64,000 nt of DNA from assembly GCA_033782935.1 (NCBI GenBank), contig JAWQEG010001541.1, positions 186,001-250,000 on the forward strand, in the 5' to 3' direction. Origin of the DNA: Petrolisthes cinctipes. Lineage: Eukaryota > Arthropoda > Malacostraca > Decapoda > Porcellanidae. The position numbers and the translations under genes are program-made. Below are positions 1-11,332 of the stretch, piece after piece (the first letter of the stretch is position 1; every line of letters begins with the position of its first letter). Below the pieces are notes generated by a model, which saw only the letters and a program-made list of their open reading frames with translations, was not told where the DNA came from and ran no database searches.

Positions 1-120
1 TCGTATTCCCAGCTTTTAATTCCCAACTGTTTTCTTTTAATTAGCCAGTCTTAACACCATTTGTCTTTCTGCACTGTGTTCTTTTTCTTTCTCACGCACA
101 TAGCAATTATTAGGTGCTAC

Positions 121-515
121 TATAGCGTGAGGTCTACCGCCATATATCGCCTACCCAGGTGCAGCCTGAGGTCTACCTGGTGACCCGCATCCCTCCGGGA
201 CGCATATTATCCAAGTCTGGAAGGGTATATGTCAGTGCTTGATTTGGTTAGGTTAAGGTTAGGTCCAGTTTAGGTTAGGTCAGGTTAGGTTAGGTCAGGT
301 TAGGTTCGGTTTTAGGTAAAATAAGCTGGGAAAGAGAATGAAACTATTTCAAAGATTATCCCATGGTTGGTTTTATCGTTATAACCCAAACGTTATTCTC
401 CTTCCAACCGCCAGGATTTTGGCCCAGCAGTAAGCGGTAGCCCGCCAGACTTGGATAATATGCCTCCGGGACCTGCTACCGTGAGTTCTACCGCCACTTG
501 TCGCCTACCCAGGTC
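121..515. repeat. Sub-terminal inverted repeat and TTAGG-like cluster inside the Merlin element
   Basis: Within the left part of the Merlin element, 199-220 (GACGCATATTATCCAAGTCTGG) has a near-complement at about 446-475 that runs on into a second copy of the TIR-like motif up to 515. Between them, 242-312 is made of variants of GGTTAGGTT, similar to the arthropod telomere repeat. The same block type recurs at 34.9, 39.4, 40.5, 53.1, 58.5 and 59.2 kb. Confidence 0.7.
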
Positions 516-657
516 AACCGCGGCATTATTTATTTTAGCGATAAACACATAATTTGTACATATCCTAGGAATGACTCAAATAGATAATTGGATTTCTAAT
601 TACATTCATATTAAAGGAAGAAACGTAAAAATACACATATATTTCCATACATTTATT

Positions 658-1662
658 CTAGCGATACACAATTCGTATATCTTCTAAGAATGAGACAAAT
701 AGATCATTGGAATTTTTTCTCATCACTTTCCAGCAAAAACAATCAAGATGAGTCTGGAACAGCTGACGACCAACACCTCTCATTCTCTTCAGAATCATCA
801 TTTTAGCGTGCAACCATGATCGCTCAATTGCCTGTGTGTGTGTTCCTGTCGCTGAATCCATATAATGTTGCTGGTGGTTCACCGTAGAATGCTGGTACCC
901 AATGGCATTTAGGTTGCTATAAGCAGGCCACTCATCTGAATGAATCACCGAACCATATGCACATTCCCTTTCAATAATAGGGATTAGAGTGTTGCGGTCA
1001 CGCCGTTCCACCCAAAAGTACCGACAGTCTGAGCCTTGTTTAAGACCAAAAATCGTTTCTGTTGTTTTCTTTTGCTGCGTCCCTGTTCTCGGAAAGAGGA
1101 GCGTTGTCTCCATTCAGCAACCTTCCTCGGTTGTACTTCCGTCGACCAGCAAATCTTGCCTCATCAATTTGGATGGGGTTATCTGTTGTTCCGACCATCT
1201 TTCCTCGTCGTTGATGAGAAACTATGGCTGTACACACCTCTCGGCACATGTTGAACCAGTCAGTTACAGTATTGGCAGATTTTCCTGTGAGAGTCGTTAC
1301 TGTGGACATTGGTATTTCCAATACAAAGAGAAATATTAATTCTAATATTTCACACAGGCTCAGGTTGCAGTGCAATTTGTTATTCATGTCCGTATAATGG
1401 AAAAATGCATTTCCTGTACGCACAGACCGTGTGGTTTGACACCCCTTTCGAGGGCAACGTAACACAGGCTTGAATTCTCCTCGTCTGTTATGCTTCTTGC
1501 TTCTTGAACTGTATCCAAGAGATTGTGCTCTCTTAAAAATGCGAGTGCTGTTTCTTCTGTCAGAATGACTCTTCTATAAAACTCCTTCAGCAACATTTTG
1601 ATATACCCTGGATCGATGTTGACTATTTCAGGCCAAGGAGGAATCTGATTTAGGAGCTCCAT
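658..1662 (-). pseudogene. Merlin (IS1595/ISXO2-like) DDE transposase, two frameshifts
   Basis: The minus strand encodes a Merlin-family transposase spread over three overlapping frames. The first part, from a methionine at 1662, carries the N-terminal helical region. The reading then moves to the frame covering 1465-1040, which starts in a zinc-ribbon-like CPRKGC segment, and returns to the first frame after about 1060. Visible family landmarks are PIQIDEARF (first catalytic Asp), RRKYNRGR, VIHSDEWPAY (second Asp) and QAIERSWLHAK (Glu). All three acidic residues are still present. The two shifts compensate, so the decay is mild. The protein would bind the terminal inverted repeats and catalyse cut-and-paste transposition. 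I cannot tell whether the shifts are real or assembly errors. Confidence 0.85.
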
Positions 1663-2020
1663 TTGCTTCCTTTTATATGGCTGCACCTGGGTAGGCGACA
1701 AGTGGCGGTAGATTTTAAGCAAGCAGGTCACCCGGTAGACCTCAGGCTGCACCTGGGTAGGCGACATATGGCGGTAGACCTCACGCTATAGTAGCACCAA
1801 TTATTATGCTAAACAGCGCTATACACTTGCGTTCCTTCTTATTAGGCACCATAGTTATCGTACCTCTCACGACCCATTCGACCACCTACTCTGGCTCCTG
1901 CCCGGCTGTGACTGGTCAGACGTTCGTTTGGACACCACAACAAGTGTGCCCGCCGCGTGCACAAGCGGTAAGCCCGTAAACAGGCGAACAGCTCACTTGT
2001 GTTCGCGAGCACTGCTCGAT

Positions 2021-2141
2021 CGTGTGGTGAATGAGTTTCAGTCCGTGTGTAAACGAAGGAAACTTAAGGTGAATGTTGGTAAAAGTAAAGTGATGGAATT
2101 TGAGAGAGCAGAAACTGAAGCGATTGACTTTGCTACACAAT
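2021..2141 (+). pseudogene. RTE-type LINE fragment (RT domain, about 40 codons)
   Basis: The translated segment RVVNEFQSVCKRRKLKVN...FATQ matches the long RTE open frame at 47.5-49.5 kb in this same window, just after its FADD catalytic motif. Only about 120 bp survive, and they end in a poly-A-like run at 2147-2158. It is a truncated, non-functional copy; the surrounding reading frame is incidental. Confidence 0.8.
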
Positions 2142-2417
2142 AATGAAAAAAAAAAAAGATATGGAGTATTGATGTTGAGTTTTACATTTATTTTAAAAGT
2201 AGTCACGGATGATCTACTCTCTCTTTACTCTACCCTGCATATTTGCATTTTTGTTATTATGGTTTTCACCTTGACCATGTTGGTACACATGAATATTTAA
2301 ATCCTTCCCACCATTGAGTATTACCAAATTTGTTTCTACTGCAATGTTATGCATCACCATGGCAGCTATGATGATATTTTGTGTTGTCTCTATGCTCGTC
2401 CTGATTTTCGTACCTAA

Positions 2418-3752
2418 ATGAATGGAGCTCTGTGATTGGCTGCCGTGATGCTGGCCTTCCTAGCCACCTCTTCAAACAGCCAGGCACTAACTCTGCATTT
2501 GCAAGACGACATACCTCAACCAATTTATGTGTAGCTCGGCTATTATTTAGGTTAAGAATATTTGTCTTACACCATTAAACTCAACATAAATTTGGAACTT
2601 AATCACGTTTTCCAAAACATAATACAGTCCAAATAAAAAATATTATCGCGAGTTTAACTCAAAACACGGCTTGCAAATGTTTATACAACTTTTTGCATTA
2701 CAATTTTTTTCCGCATCCATAGGATTTATGTATAAATATAACATTCATTCTCATACAAAATTTTCTTGTGAACATGAGTGACATCAGATTTTAGATGAAT
2801 ATAGATATAAGAGAGATACGATACGTTTAATGGGAAGGTGGCATTCCCGATCTCGAACAAGGATTATATAAAATTCATTTATTTATTTTATTTGCCATTA
2901 TAGGTTTCCTGCAAACATATTATGTTATATGTTATTCGATAAAGTGAGGCTTACCTTGCATGGCATACGAAGGGAAGTATTAGATATAAGTAATTAGAGA
3001 AACAAAAAGAAAGACTGCAAACGGAGCAATAGGCCTACTTCACGCCACAGCCAGCTTGGCACTGAGTGAGGTGAGAAGGTTCTGTTACTGTCACTTCTGT
3101 AAAATATGTACAGTCTGTACCTTCCCTCCCGCAGGCAGTTACAAGCGCACAAGTTGCCAATTGTCCATTTTTTTCTTCTTTTTCTCTAATTACATATGTA
3201 TAATATTTTCCTCCCATATGACATGAATGACAAACCACACTGTCTGCATCTAATAATGTATAACATTCTGTTTGTAGGAAACTTATAGTCGCAAATAAAA
3301 GAAATTAAATTATTTTATATAAACCTTGTTCAAATCGGAATGACACCTTCGCATTGAACGTCTTGTATTTCTCTTATATTTATATTTATCTCAAATCTGA
3401 CGCCACTGTCAAATTATGGATAAGAATGAATGTTATATGTATATATAAATCTTATTGATGCAGCTAAAAACAGTTCAGTGCAAAGAGTGGTATAAATATT
3501 TTCAAGCCGCATTTTGGGTTAAACTCTCAATAAAAAAAATTCTTGGGCTTCATTATATTCTGGAAAACGTGATTAAGTTCAAAATTTAATGCAGAGGGTA
3601 ATGCTATAAAAAAAAGTATACATAAACAATGCAATAGTCGAGTTACGAGTAAATTAATAGAGATGTGTTGTGTTGCAAGTGTAGAGTCAATGCCTACAGA
3701 GAAGGACAGGTAAAGCCAGCATCACAGCAGCCAATCACAGAGCTCCATTCAT
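2418..3752. repeat. Large imperfect palindrome (foldback-like), about 1.3 kb
   Basis: The ends ATGAATGGAGCTCTGTGATT (2418) and its complement ending at 3752 are near-perfect. The pairing continues inward: 2650-2700 against 3475-3530, and 2760-2870 against 3300-3430. The arms are therefore roughly 480 bp around a spacer of about 380 bp (2900-3280). The arms differ by an estimated 20-25%, so this is old. No convincing TSD was seen and no transposase frame is present. It could be an old foldback element or two head-to-head copies of one repeat. Confidence 0.65.
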
Positions 3753-3882
3753 ATCTCGGGCTAGGCTCACCAAGGACCTCGGTCGAGGGGCTGGACAAGT
3801 AAAAGTAAACGGAGTATAGTTGGAAATTTATCCTTTTTACTCCTTGCACTTCTATATGTTTGGCAGAAAAACGATATGTAGG

Positions 3883-4505
3883 TTATAAATATTTTGTATT
3901 TCTGTACACATGTTCCCTAAGACAATCGCTGTTGACACTCTTGTCCCCTGTTAACTGAAATCCATGGTCCAGCAAGATATTTCTTACAAGTGTTATTAGG
4001 TGAGGTGGATCAGCGAATACAAAAACATGATGTGGAGCAGCTGGGTTTGAAAATGAAATTTGTTCAATCAATATACCTAGATTGTTCCACAACTGAATAT
4101 TTGTAGGGGCTGTGTCATTTACCATGGCAACAATAAGAAAACCAGCAGCTTCTACTTGTTCCATAGCCTTTAAGAGGTGTTCTTTGGTCACACGAACATC
4201 AAAATCGTAATATGGAAGCTGCTTCCAAGGTGATGTCAATCCTCTCAGTATAAAGCACATTACATTATGCTTTGAATCGTAAATAATTCCTGTTGATTTG
4301 TCATACTCTCACTGAGAACACACGGAAGTTTCATCCAAGAACAAGGTACAAAGACGATCTCTCTCAGTCATTGTGTCTGACTTATGTTTTAGCAGTCACA
4401 AAACTGATTCTAATATCCCAGGTTCCACTGCAAGATTTGAGACCCATTTGTTGATGGTCCTAACTAAAGGAAGAGGAAACGTCTTTTTACGTAAGTTATA
4501 CGTTT
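3883..4505 (-). pseudogene. P-element/THAP9-type transposase fragment
   Basis: The minus strand encodes the central part of a P-element-superfamily transposase. Upstream, KKTFPLPLVRTINKWV and the LCTLFLDET segment (the family's catalytic Asp region) are readable but interrupted by two in-frame TGA codons. The downstream 125-residue open frame contains LRGLTSPWKQ, NDTAPTNIQLW and FADPPHLITLVRNIL, typical of the region around the GTP-binding insertion in P/THAP9 transposases. The THAP DNA-binding domain and the C-terminus are absent. It is a dead fragment. A second remnant covering a different part of the same family lies at about 59.8-60.2 kb. Confidence 0.8.
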
Positions 4506-4754
4506 AAGTATATCTCTTTAGTATATCTCTTGGCCTTGCAATAACGTTTACGGTTATTCGGGGCTCTTCCACAGAACTCTTTCAGTTGACCACGGATTAT
4601 GGAGTCCCCAATTAATAGAGTTTCTTCCTCCTCCTCTGTGGGCTCCGCCAATACCTGGTAACTGTTGGAAGTTATTATTGGTAGGTAGGTTCTGCGTGCA
4701 GTCTCCTGTCTCGCTTCGTATTTGGTTGTCTAAGGGGACAAACACAGCGAGTTA

Positions 4755-5571
4755 TGCCCGGTTCACGTTAGTCCGTATGTACGGATCCGACATCCGTTAA
4801 TGACGTTACGAACTGTACGGAGGAAAGGCTACTGAGGAGATAAGCTCCGTCCCGCGCTACGGAGCCGTTTGTTTGGGCAGTATCATAATTATATCCAAGG
4901 ATACTCGCCCACCATGCTGATAAGAGTTTCGTCCTGGTCGGGAGACGACATTCTGGAAATAAGAGGCAAAAGTAAAATGAAGAATGGTTACTAGAAAAAA
5001 TATTAACTTTAGACTAGAGTTATCAAATCTATAATAATATTTATGTACTATGGCATAATATATATATATATCTGTTAATTATTCACGCCATATATATACT
5101 TTGGCATAAAACGTATTATCATACCTGATAACTATAGTTGGTGTTAATATAGCAGGGGAATGGTGTAATTCACTGTCTGCTCCAATTCTCACATTGTTTT
5201 GTTTACAACTGGACCGATGCTGTGGTGCTGTGCTTGCAGTATCCATCAACAAAATTTTTATCCTCACAGAAATTGATGTGCATTTAACAAATACAAGTTA
5301 ATAATTATAATATTTGAATAGATTTACACCTTTATTTGTGCACAAATATTTCAATTTCATATTTTCATGATATGATGAAAAGTCAACAACATTATACACG
5401 GACAACACCGCCGCCGTGCTTCCGTAAAAGATGACATGAGTTCATCTTTGCTGGATCCGTTCCATGTCTTGCCTGGGATGGTAGAAGAGCCCCGGTTCAC
5501 ATATACACGGCCGTTCGTGACGTCGTTGACGGATATCGGATCCGTACATACTGGCTAATGTAAACCGAGCA
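4755..5571. mobile_element. PIF/Harbinger-type non-autonomous element, 817 bp, TSD TTA
   Basis: The terminal inverted repeats start TGCCCGGTTCACGTTAG (4755) and end with the diverged complement at 5571. They run inward for about 60 bp with the shared core GTATGTACGGATCCGA. The flanking trinucleotides at 4752-4754 and 5572-5574 are both TTA, the TWA-type duplication characteristic of PIF/Harbinger elements. No transposase was recognised inside. The interior is AT-rich and contains no credible gene. Confidence 0.8.
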
Positions 5572-5653
5572 TTAGTTGTATCTAGGCATGTGGCAGCGTG
5601 TGTAGGGGCGGGAGTAGGTGTTGAGGCAGGGGTCGTGGTCACAGGGGAGGCAT

Positions 5654-5700
5654 GGATAATCCCAGGGTCCATAGAATATTCTATGGACCCTGGATAATCC
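5654..5700. repeat. 30-bp perfect palindrome flanked by a 9-bp direct repeat
   Basis: Positions 5663-5692 read identically on both strands, centred on GAATATTC at 5677/5678. GGATAATCC occurs directly on both sides (5654-5662 and 5692-5700). The arrangement resembles a tiny hairpin insertion with a short duplication. No function can be assigned. Confidence 0.85.
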
Positions 5701-5729
5701 GACATGGGCAGGTTAATGGCGTGAGACGG

Positions 5730-7250
5730 GCTCGACACCTTCTCTCTCTTCATACCATCTCTCCCTTTATTCTCTCTCTCAACCATGCATCTCTTCCTCC
5801 TCTCATTCTTTCCACCATCTCTCCCTTCTCTCTCTCTCTACCATCCCTGCTTTCCTTTCTTCCTTCTCCTGTGGATCATCTTGTGCTCAAAGAAGGTATT
5901 TTATATGAATTCCAGAAATTCATCATTCTCACTTCCAACCCTTTCATTCATATCACCCAACGCTATTATATATCTCCTTTCAAGTCCTCCCAAACTGTCG
6001 TTCATCTTCCCAAAACTTTCTCATTTCCCTTCTTCCCATTCTGGTGTGCACGTTGACTTGTGCATACGACCAGACCCAAGCATACTTCACAACCCATATC
6101 TTTGCTGTCAACCACACTATTCTTGTACCCTTCCATCCATGCCCGTCCACTCCCTTCCATACCCTTTGGGACACCAGCATTTTTCATCCATACCAGCCCA
6201 TAATTATCACTCCTCCATCCCATCCCACATCATACTATCCCATCAGGACCCACACTACTCCACCCCACCCCTTAAAATGGCTTTCTGTCTTAACACACAC
6301 ATTCACACAACATCTTGAAACATTCGACAACTTCTCTTCACTTCATCCACCACCAACGTTTATCGCTACTACTGTTATGCATATACCACTGGCCACCTCT
6401 TTCCTTAATCCCTCTGGCCAATTTTGTCCCTCAATCCCACCCTTCCTTACCTCCCTCCTCACTATTTTCAGTCTTTCCTTCCTCCACTCTGTCCATCTTT
6501 CCTCAATGTTTGTTTCCCTGTCCAACCCTGGCTTTCTTTTTTCCTCAGACCAATTCCCTTCCCACTCTGGTCATCACTCATCCAGTCCCATCCAAGCTTG
6601 TAAATTTCTCTCTGCCAATCTCTTCCCTACACTACCCATCTTCTCCACACATCCCTCACCGAATCTGGCCATCTTTACCTTAGTTCCCTTTTCCTTCCCT
6701 TCCTGATCCCCTCTATTTCCTTCAATATTTCCCTCTTTCCCTTCCACTCTGGCCAAATTCATCACATCTCTCCCTCTCGTCCAGCCATCCTTCATCCTGT
6801 CTCTCCTTCGTTCGACCATCTTTCATCCTGTTCCTCCCCCTCCCTCGTCTAGCCATCCTTCATCCTGTCCCTCCCTCGTCTAGCCATCCTTCATCCTGCC
6901 TCTCCTTCGTCCGACCATCCTTCAATTTTTCCATCTCCACTTAACCATCCTTTATCCCATATCTCCCTCACTTGGCCATCCTTCATCTTTCCCACTTCTC
7001 AGCCACTCTTTGCATCTCTCCTGCCACCCTTATCTTTCTTCATACTATCCTTTCCATCTCTCCATCCTCCATCCTTCCCATCTCTCCTTCACTGACCATC
7101 CTCCATCCTTCCCATTTCTCCTTCACTGACATCCTCCATCCTTCCCATCTCTCCTTCACTGACCATTCTCCATCCTTCCCATCTCTCCTTCACTGATCAT
7201 CCTCCATCCTTCCCATCTCTCCTTCACTGACCATCCTTATCCCTTTATAA
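5730..7250. repeat. Pyrimidine-rich minisatellite tract
   Basis: About 1.5 kb are strongly CT-biased on the plus strand and built from drifting units such as CCATCCTTCATCCTGTC (about 6780-6970) and CCATCCTCCATCCTTCCC(AT)CTCTCC (about 7040-7245). Several long open frames across this tract are low-complexity products of the repeat. None has domain content. Confidence 0.85.
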
Positions 7251-7762
7251 TTAAAAGCCTCCTGTGACACCGTAATAATCTTCACCTGCCGAGAAGAAAA
7301 ACAAAGCAGTTATATTTATTCCATACCTTGAACCCCAACTGTAACCTGGCAATATTATTATTCTTATAGGGGAAGGGAGTGGCTACGTGCCTGGCATTTC
7401 CAGAAAAACAGCCCCCAGTACTTGGACATGCCCCTACCTAGACCTACCTAACCGTGTGTGTGCCTACCAAAATACAATACTATAAATAGAGAGAATATAG
7501 AGCTCCAAGCAGGGGGCATCTAAAAACAACAAATGTCCAACGACAACAACAAAACTAACTACTCTGAAACAAACAAACAAACAACAACAACAACACTACA
7601 GTACCCTGAAATAAAACAGCAAATCGCCTTAGTAATACAACATTAGCCAGGACAGTGGGTCAAAACAAATGTATAGGTTTCACACTCACTCAACCTGCCA
7701 CGACGGGTTGCTCCAGCGATGGTGGAACAGTGTTAACCAACCTGAAAAGAAGAAGTTATTTA
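7251..7762. other. Unassigned flank left of the nested element
   Basis: I see no gene here. The stretch is ordinary AT-rich sequence with short CAACAA runs near 7580 and ends at the ATAT target site (7763-7766) of the outer LTR element. Confidence 0.5.
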
Positions 7763-7766
7763 ATAT

Positions 7767-8332
7767 TATCACGCTTAGGTCTAGCTATAATTAAGTCTTA
7801 GAGCCCAGATGACTTCCACGTGATAAAACTTAAGAGTAGGTTCGGATTTATACTTGTAAATGAAGGGCTGAATAACAGTTTAATTATATATAAAAGCAAA
7901 CTATATACAGAAGTTACAGACATTGGACCACATAATAATGTTACCACAAGATTCACATTTAACCTATACAGTAAATTATATCCTAAACATAATATTATAC
8001 CCTAAATACACCTTAGTAACCTATATGTGGAGGAACGGTAATGAACACAGAATATAAGGGGAACAAAGAGGAAAATAGTAGAAATACTCAAGGGCTGGCA
8101 GGGAGTCTTGGCAGGAGTGTGTGTGTGAGAGTCAAGCTCGCTGTAGGATGTGCTGACTTTTCTGCCGGCTGAATCCCTTTTTATACCGTCCGAAATCTTG
8201 GAGGGGTGAAGAGGGGAATCGCTTTGGCAAATGTTGATTGGAGGAATAGATTAAACGAGGGAACGAGGGAAATTCCAGTTGTGTGTGTGTCGATCTTGGT
8301 GTTTCACGAGATAGGTTCGCAGAACCGTAACA
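7767..8332 (-). repeat. 3' LTR of outer gypsy element
   Basis: This 566-bp LTR reads TGTTACGGTTCTG at its 5' end on the minus strand and ends GCGTGATA. It contains a (GT)n stretch that is 4 bp shorter than in the partner LTR. A short purine-rich GGTGGGG precedes it on the minus strand, as expected of a polypurine tract. The only open frame inside it is incidental. Confidence 0.9.
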
Positions 8333-8359
8333 CCCCACCGTCGAAGACCTCTGTAGTAC

Positions 8360-9141
8360 TCACGAAAGAGGTGAAGTATCTTCGGGATCAGAGATTGGAG
8401 AGCGGGACAGAGAATCTGCGATGATGTTGTCCACCCCTTTAATATGCTTCACAACGAGGTTATAGTGTTGTGTCCATAAGGCCAGGGGGTTATGGTCTGA
8501 GAATGCCAGTGTTGTGTGTGGTGCGTGTCGTAAGTAGCATTGGAATTTCTGTAGGGCAGATATCAGAGCTAGTGCCTCCTTTTTAATTGTTGAGTAAGCG
8601 ATCTGGTGTTTCTTCAGTTTAGCAGAATGATAGGCTACTGGATGAAGTATTCAACTCACGGGGTCATGTTGAAGGAGGACAGCACCAACTCCAACTCCAC
8701 TTGCATCTATTTGAAGGTGAAGAGGTTGAGAGAAGTCTGGGGCATGCACTACAGGATGAGAAGCTAGCAGGGTCTTGAGGCGTGCAAAGGACTGGTTACA
8801 AACGTCATTCCATTGGAAGGGAACCGAGGAGCTTGTGAGGTCAGTCAGTGGTGCAGCGAAGGTTGAGAAGTTCCTGCAAAAGCGTCTGTAGAACCCCGCC
8901 ATACAAAGGAAGCGTAGGAGTTCTTTGCGAGTAGACGGAGTTGGGAAGGACAGGATAGCTTCCACGTTCGCGTACTTGGGTCTCACCACTCCCTGACCCA
9001 CTGTATGACCCAGATATGTTACCGTGCCTCTGCCGAAAGTTGATTTGGCTAGGTTGATGGTCAATCCTGCATCCTGTAGCTTCTTGAACAGACACTGAAG
9101 TCTTGACACATGCTCCTCCCACGTGTTAGCCACCACCACTA
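8360..9141 (-). pseudogene. Outer gypsy pol: RT C-terminal part and RNase H
   Basis: The frame resumes immediately after the TA target of the inserted transposon with VVVANTWEEH, which directly follows the RT YLDD motif left on the other side (about 21864). Then come the RT thumb (YLGHTVGQG, FLCMAGFYRRF) and RNase H (LQIDASGVGVGAVLLQ, later KKEALALISALQ, FSDHNPL and ADSLSRS). One TGA interrupts the frame at about 8651. The frame closes at 8360, next to the LTR. The protein would act as the polymerase/RNase H of the retrotransposon particle; this copy is dead. Confidence 0.88.
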
Positions 9142-9648
9142 TAGTCAACCACTAGGAAACTGGCGGTTTAGGTGGGGCCAAATCGGGGATTTCCCCCCAA
9201 GCAGTGCTGCCACATTTGGCTTTCCAACCCACATCAGTATCAAAAACCACACCAAAATGGCAACGTTTTCGTACAGTGGTGCACTGATTCTATAAATATA
9301 GTCTTTAAATGGTGAGAGAGAGGTCAGGAAATTAATGTGGTCAGTCAGGTCACTTCTCCTTTAGACTCCACAATGGAAGGAAGAACATCCCCTGCTCACC
9401 ACCCACACTGGCTCCATAGTCGTGAGAAGAAAATAATTTTCTACGTAAATTCGTACTTTGCAGAAGAAAATGTTCACCACATACAAAATCCTATCACATC
9501 TTCCTTCTACACACACACACACACACACACAAAGTCATAGCCCTTCCCTACTTACACCTGCCATTAATCCTTACATTCAATGGAGTCCTGACCTCACCCT
9601 ACCAGGTGCCCTCCCTCCCCTCCCCCCAACACACACACACACACAAGG
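9142..9648. other. Left arm of the TA-TSD DNA transposon
   Basis: This is non-coding DNA of the transposon shell: the left TIR (9142 to about 9225), then AT-rich sequence with (AC)n runs at about 9510-9530 and 9628-9645. It ends with the 13-bp LINE target copy CACACACACAAGG (9636-9648). Confidence 0.75.
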
Positions 9649-9929
9649 TTTAGAAATGATTGATTTAGAAATGCCATGAGGCATTTGGCGGCGCAACAGC
9701 TATGGTCATATACCACCCAACACAAAGTAGTCATCTACATCATTAATAAAATATTTACACAAACTAAACAGACTTCTCCACCCCGAAAGGGATAGGCAGC
9801 ATGAATAAAAGAACATACAAACTAAAAGGCACATTTATACTAAAAAAAAACAACCTGACTAATTCAAGTAAAATATATAAAAGATAAGAAAACGTTGAAC
9901 TATCTAAAAAGCCATTAATATAATAAAAT

Positions 9930-10755
9930 TCACAACTTTTGGAGTAGGCCAGCCTCCTCCACATAGGAGAGGGTGTTCCCTCCCACACTACAAGCCTCCT
10001 CCCCGAGCACCTGAGAGAGACTGTAAGAACCGTCACCCTTCCGGTACTCGGAGAGGTGCCTACGACGAAGGTCCCCAAGGCTGGGACACTCGACAATAAG
10101 ATGCCGTACTGTCAAAGGGACAAGACAATCATCACAGTAGGGAGGGTGAGCCCTCTCCATTAAAAAGCCATGAGTCAATAATGTGTGGCCAATGCGGAGA
10201 TGGACAAGAGCTGTCTCCCACCGGTGGGACAGGCCACTGTAGCTCCACAAACCAAGACGCTGGCGGATGTCGCGGAGCTTGTTAGCCCCGATGGCGTCCC
10301 ATCTGTCCTGCCAGCAGGAACGAACGGTAGCATCTATGTAGGGTCGAAGGTCCACTGCAGGAACAGGATGACGCCTGGCAGGAGGCCGGGAATTGGAGAC
10401 CACAGCCTTAGCCAGGGCGTCAGCCCGCTCATTCCCATCAACACCCACATGGGCCGGGACCCAACAAAAAGTGACTTTGCGGCCACGACGACCCAGGAGG
10501 ACAAGCCACTCAAGAATGGCCAACACCAGGGGATGGGAAGAGTTAAAATTGCACAAGGCCTGCAAGGCACTACAGGAATCGCTAAAAATAGTAAACAAAG
10601 GCTGAGGGAGAGTAAAAATCACTTGGAGGGCATATAAAATGTCCGAGAGCTCAGCAGTAAAAATGGACATGACAGAAGGGAGCCTGCCTCCACGGCAAAA
10701 GTCAGGAAAGACAACTCCAAAGCCAACTCCAGCATCAGACTTTGACCCATCAGTG
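9930..10755 (-). pseudogene. I-group LINE ORF2, RNase H domain and C-terminus
   Basis: This is the 3' part of ORF2 after the gypsy insertion. The open frame shows IFTAELSDILYAL (catalytic Glu), FTIFSDSCSALQAL (Asp) and WVPAHVGVDGNERADALAK (last catalytic Asp), all typical of LINE-encoded RNase H. A C-terminal zinc-finger-like segment CDDCLVPLTVRHLIVECP follows. The first catalytic Asp motif lies exactly at the gypsy insertion point (10755/16173). The domain degrades the RNA strand of the cDNA hybrid. The 3' UTR runs from 9929 down to 9649. Confidence 0.88.
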
Positions 10756-11321
10756 TGTTGGTGGGTGGTGTAGCCACCAACTATAAGTTGTGCTGCTACC
10801 TAAAGAAGGCTCCTGTGTAAGGGCCGCTGTCAGGGTTTCTCCACTACACTTCTCAGCCTCAGGAGCTAGTGTCTATAACTCTCTTTAAGAAGTGTTAGTG
10901 TCTATAACTCTCTTTAAGAAGTGTTAGTGTCTATAACTCTCTTTAAGAAGTGTTAGTGTCTATAACTCTCTTTAAGAAGTGCTCAAGGAAGAGAGAGATG
11001 CGGTGAATAGTTCCTTATTTATTGTCAAAAATTAGTTAACAGTATATACAATTCTCTGCGTACTTGACGTTAACAAAGCTAAGAGTATTTGGTTATGGTA
11101 TTAAATGTATAATACATATGTTGTATACATGAAATTCTGCAAGAGTATGCAGACAATGACATTACACAAAATGGCAAAGAGAATATGCTGAAAGAAATTG
11201 CATAGGCTATCTGCATGAAGGAATGTAATGGTAAATGAATCACAATACAGGGCTGGTAGATAATTAGAGAATGGTTACACACTCAATCAAAGAAAATCGA
11301 CCTATTTTATGGTACACTACA
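10756..11321 (-). repeat. 3' LTR of inner gypsy element (566 bp)
   Basis: It is directly preceded on the minus strand by the polypurine tract AGGGGGGGAGTAT (11322-11334). It contains four copies of a 29-bp unit (GTGTCTATAACTCTC...) at about 10869-10981, against two in the partner LTR. The 58-bp length difference between the LTRs equals exactly two units. Confidence 0.93.
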
Positions 11322-11332
11322 ATACTCCCCCC

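Larger units (their letters stand above)
113..1798 (-). mobile_element. Merlin-type DNA transposon, full length with 8-bp TSD
   Basis: The element is bounded by long terminal inverted repeats that begin GGTGCTACTATAGCGTGAGG at 113 and end with the complement at 1798. The flanking bases at 105-112 and 1799-1806 are both AATTATTA, an exact 8-bp target-site duplication. Merlin elements, the eukaryotic relatives of IS1016/IS1595, are known for 8-9 bp duplications. The internal minus-strand reading frames encode an IS1595/ISXO2-like transposase, which agrees with the ends. The terminal region is layered: the motif CTACCGCC...CGCCTACCCAGGT recurs at about 133-160 and 487-515 on the left and at 1684-1712 and 1745-1778 on the right. 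The copy is inactive because its transposase is frameshifted. Confidence 0.9.

Noticed and set aside
5652..6706. Several 70-220-residue frames in the CT-rich tract
   Set aside because: Low-complexity Ser/Pro/Phe/Leu products of a pyrimidine repeat, open in several frames at once.
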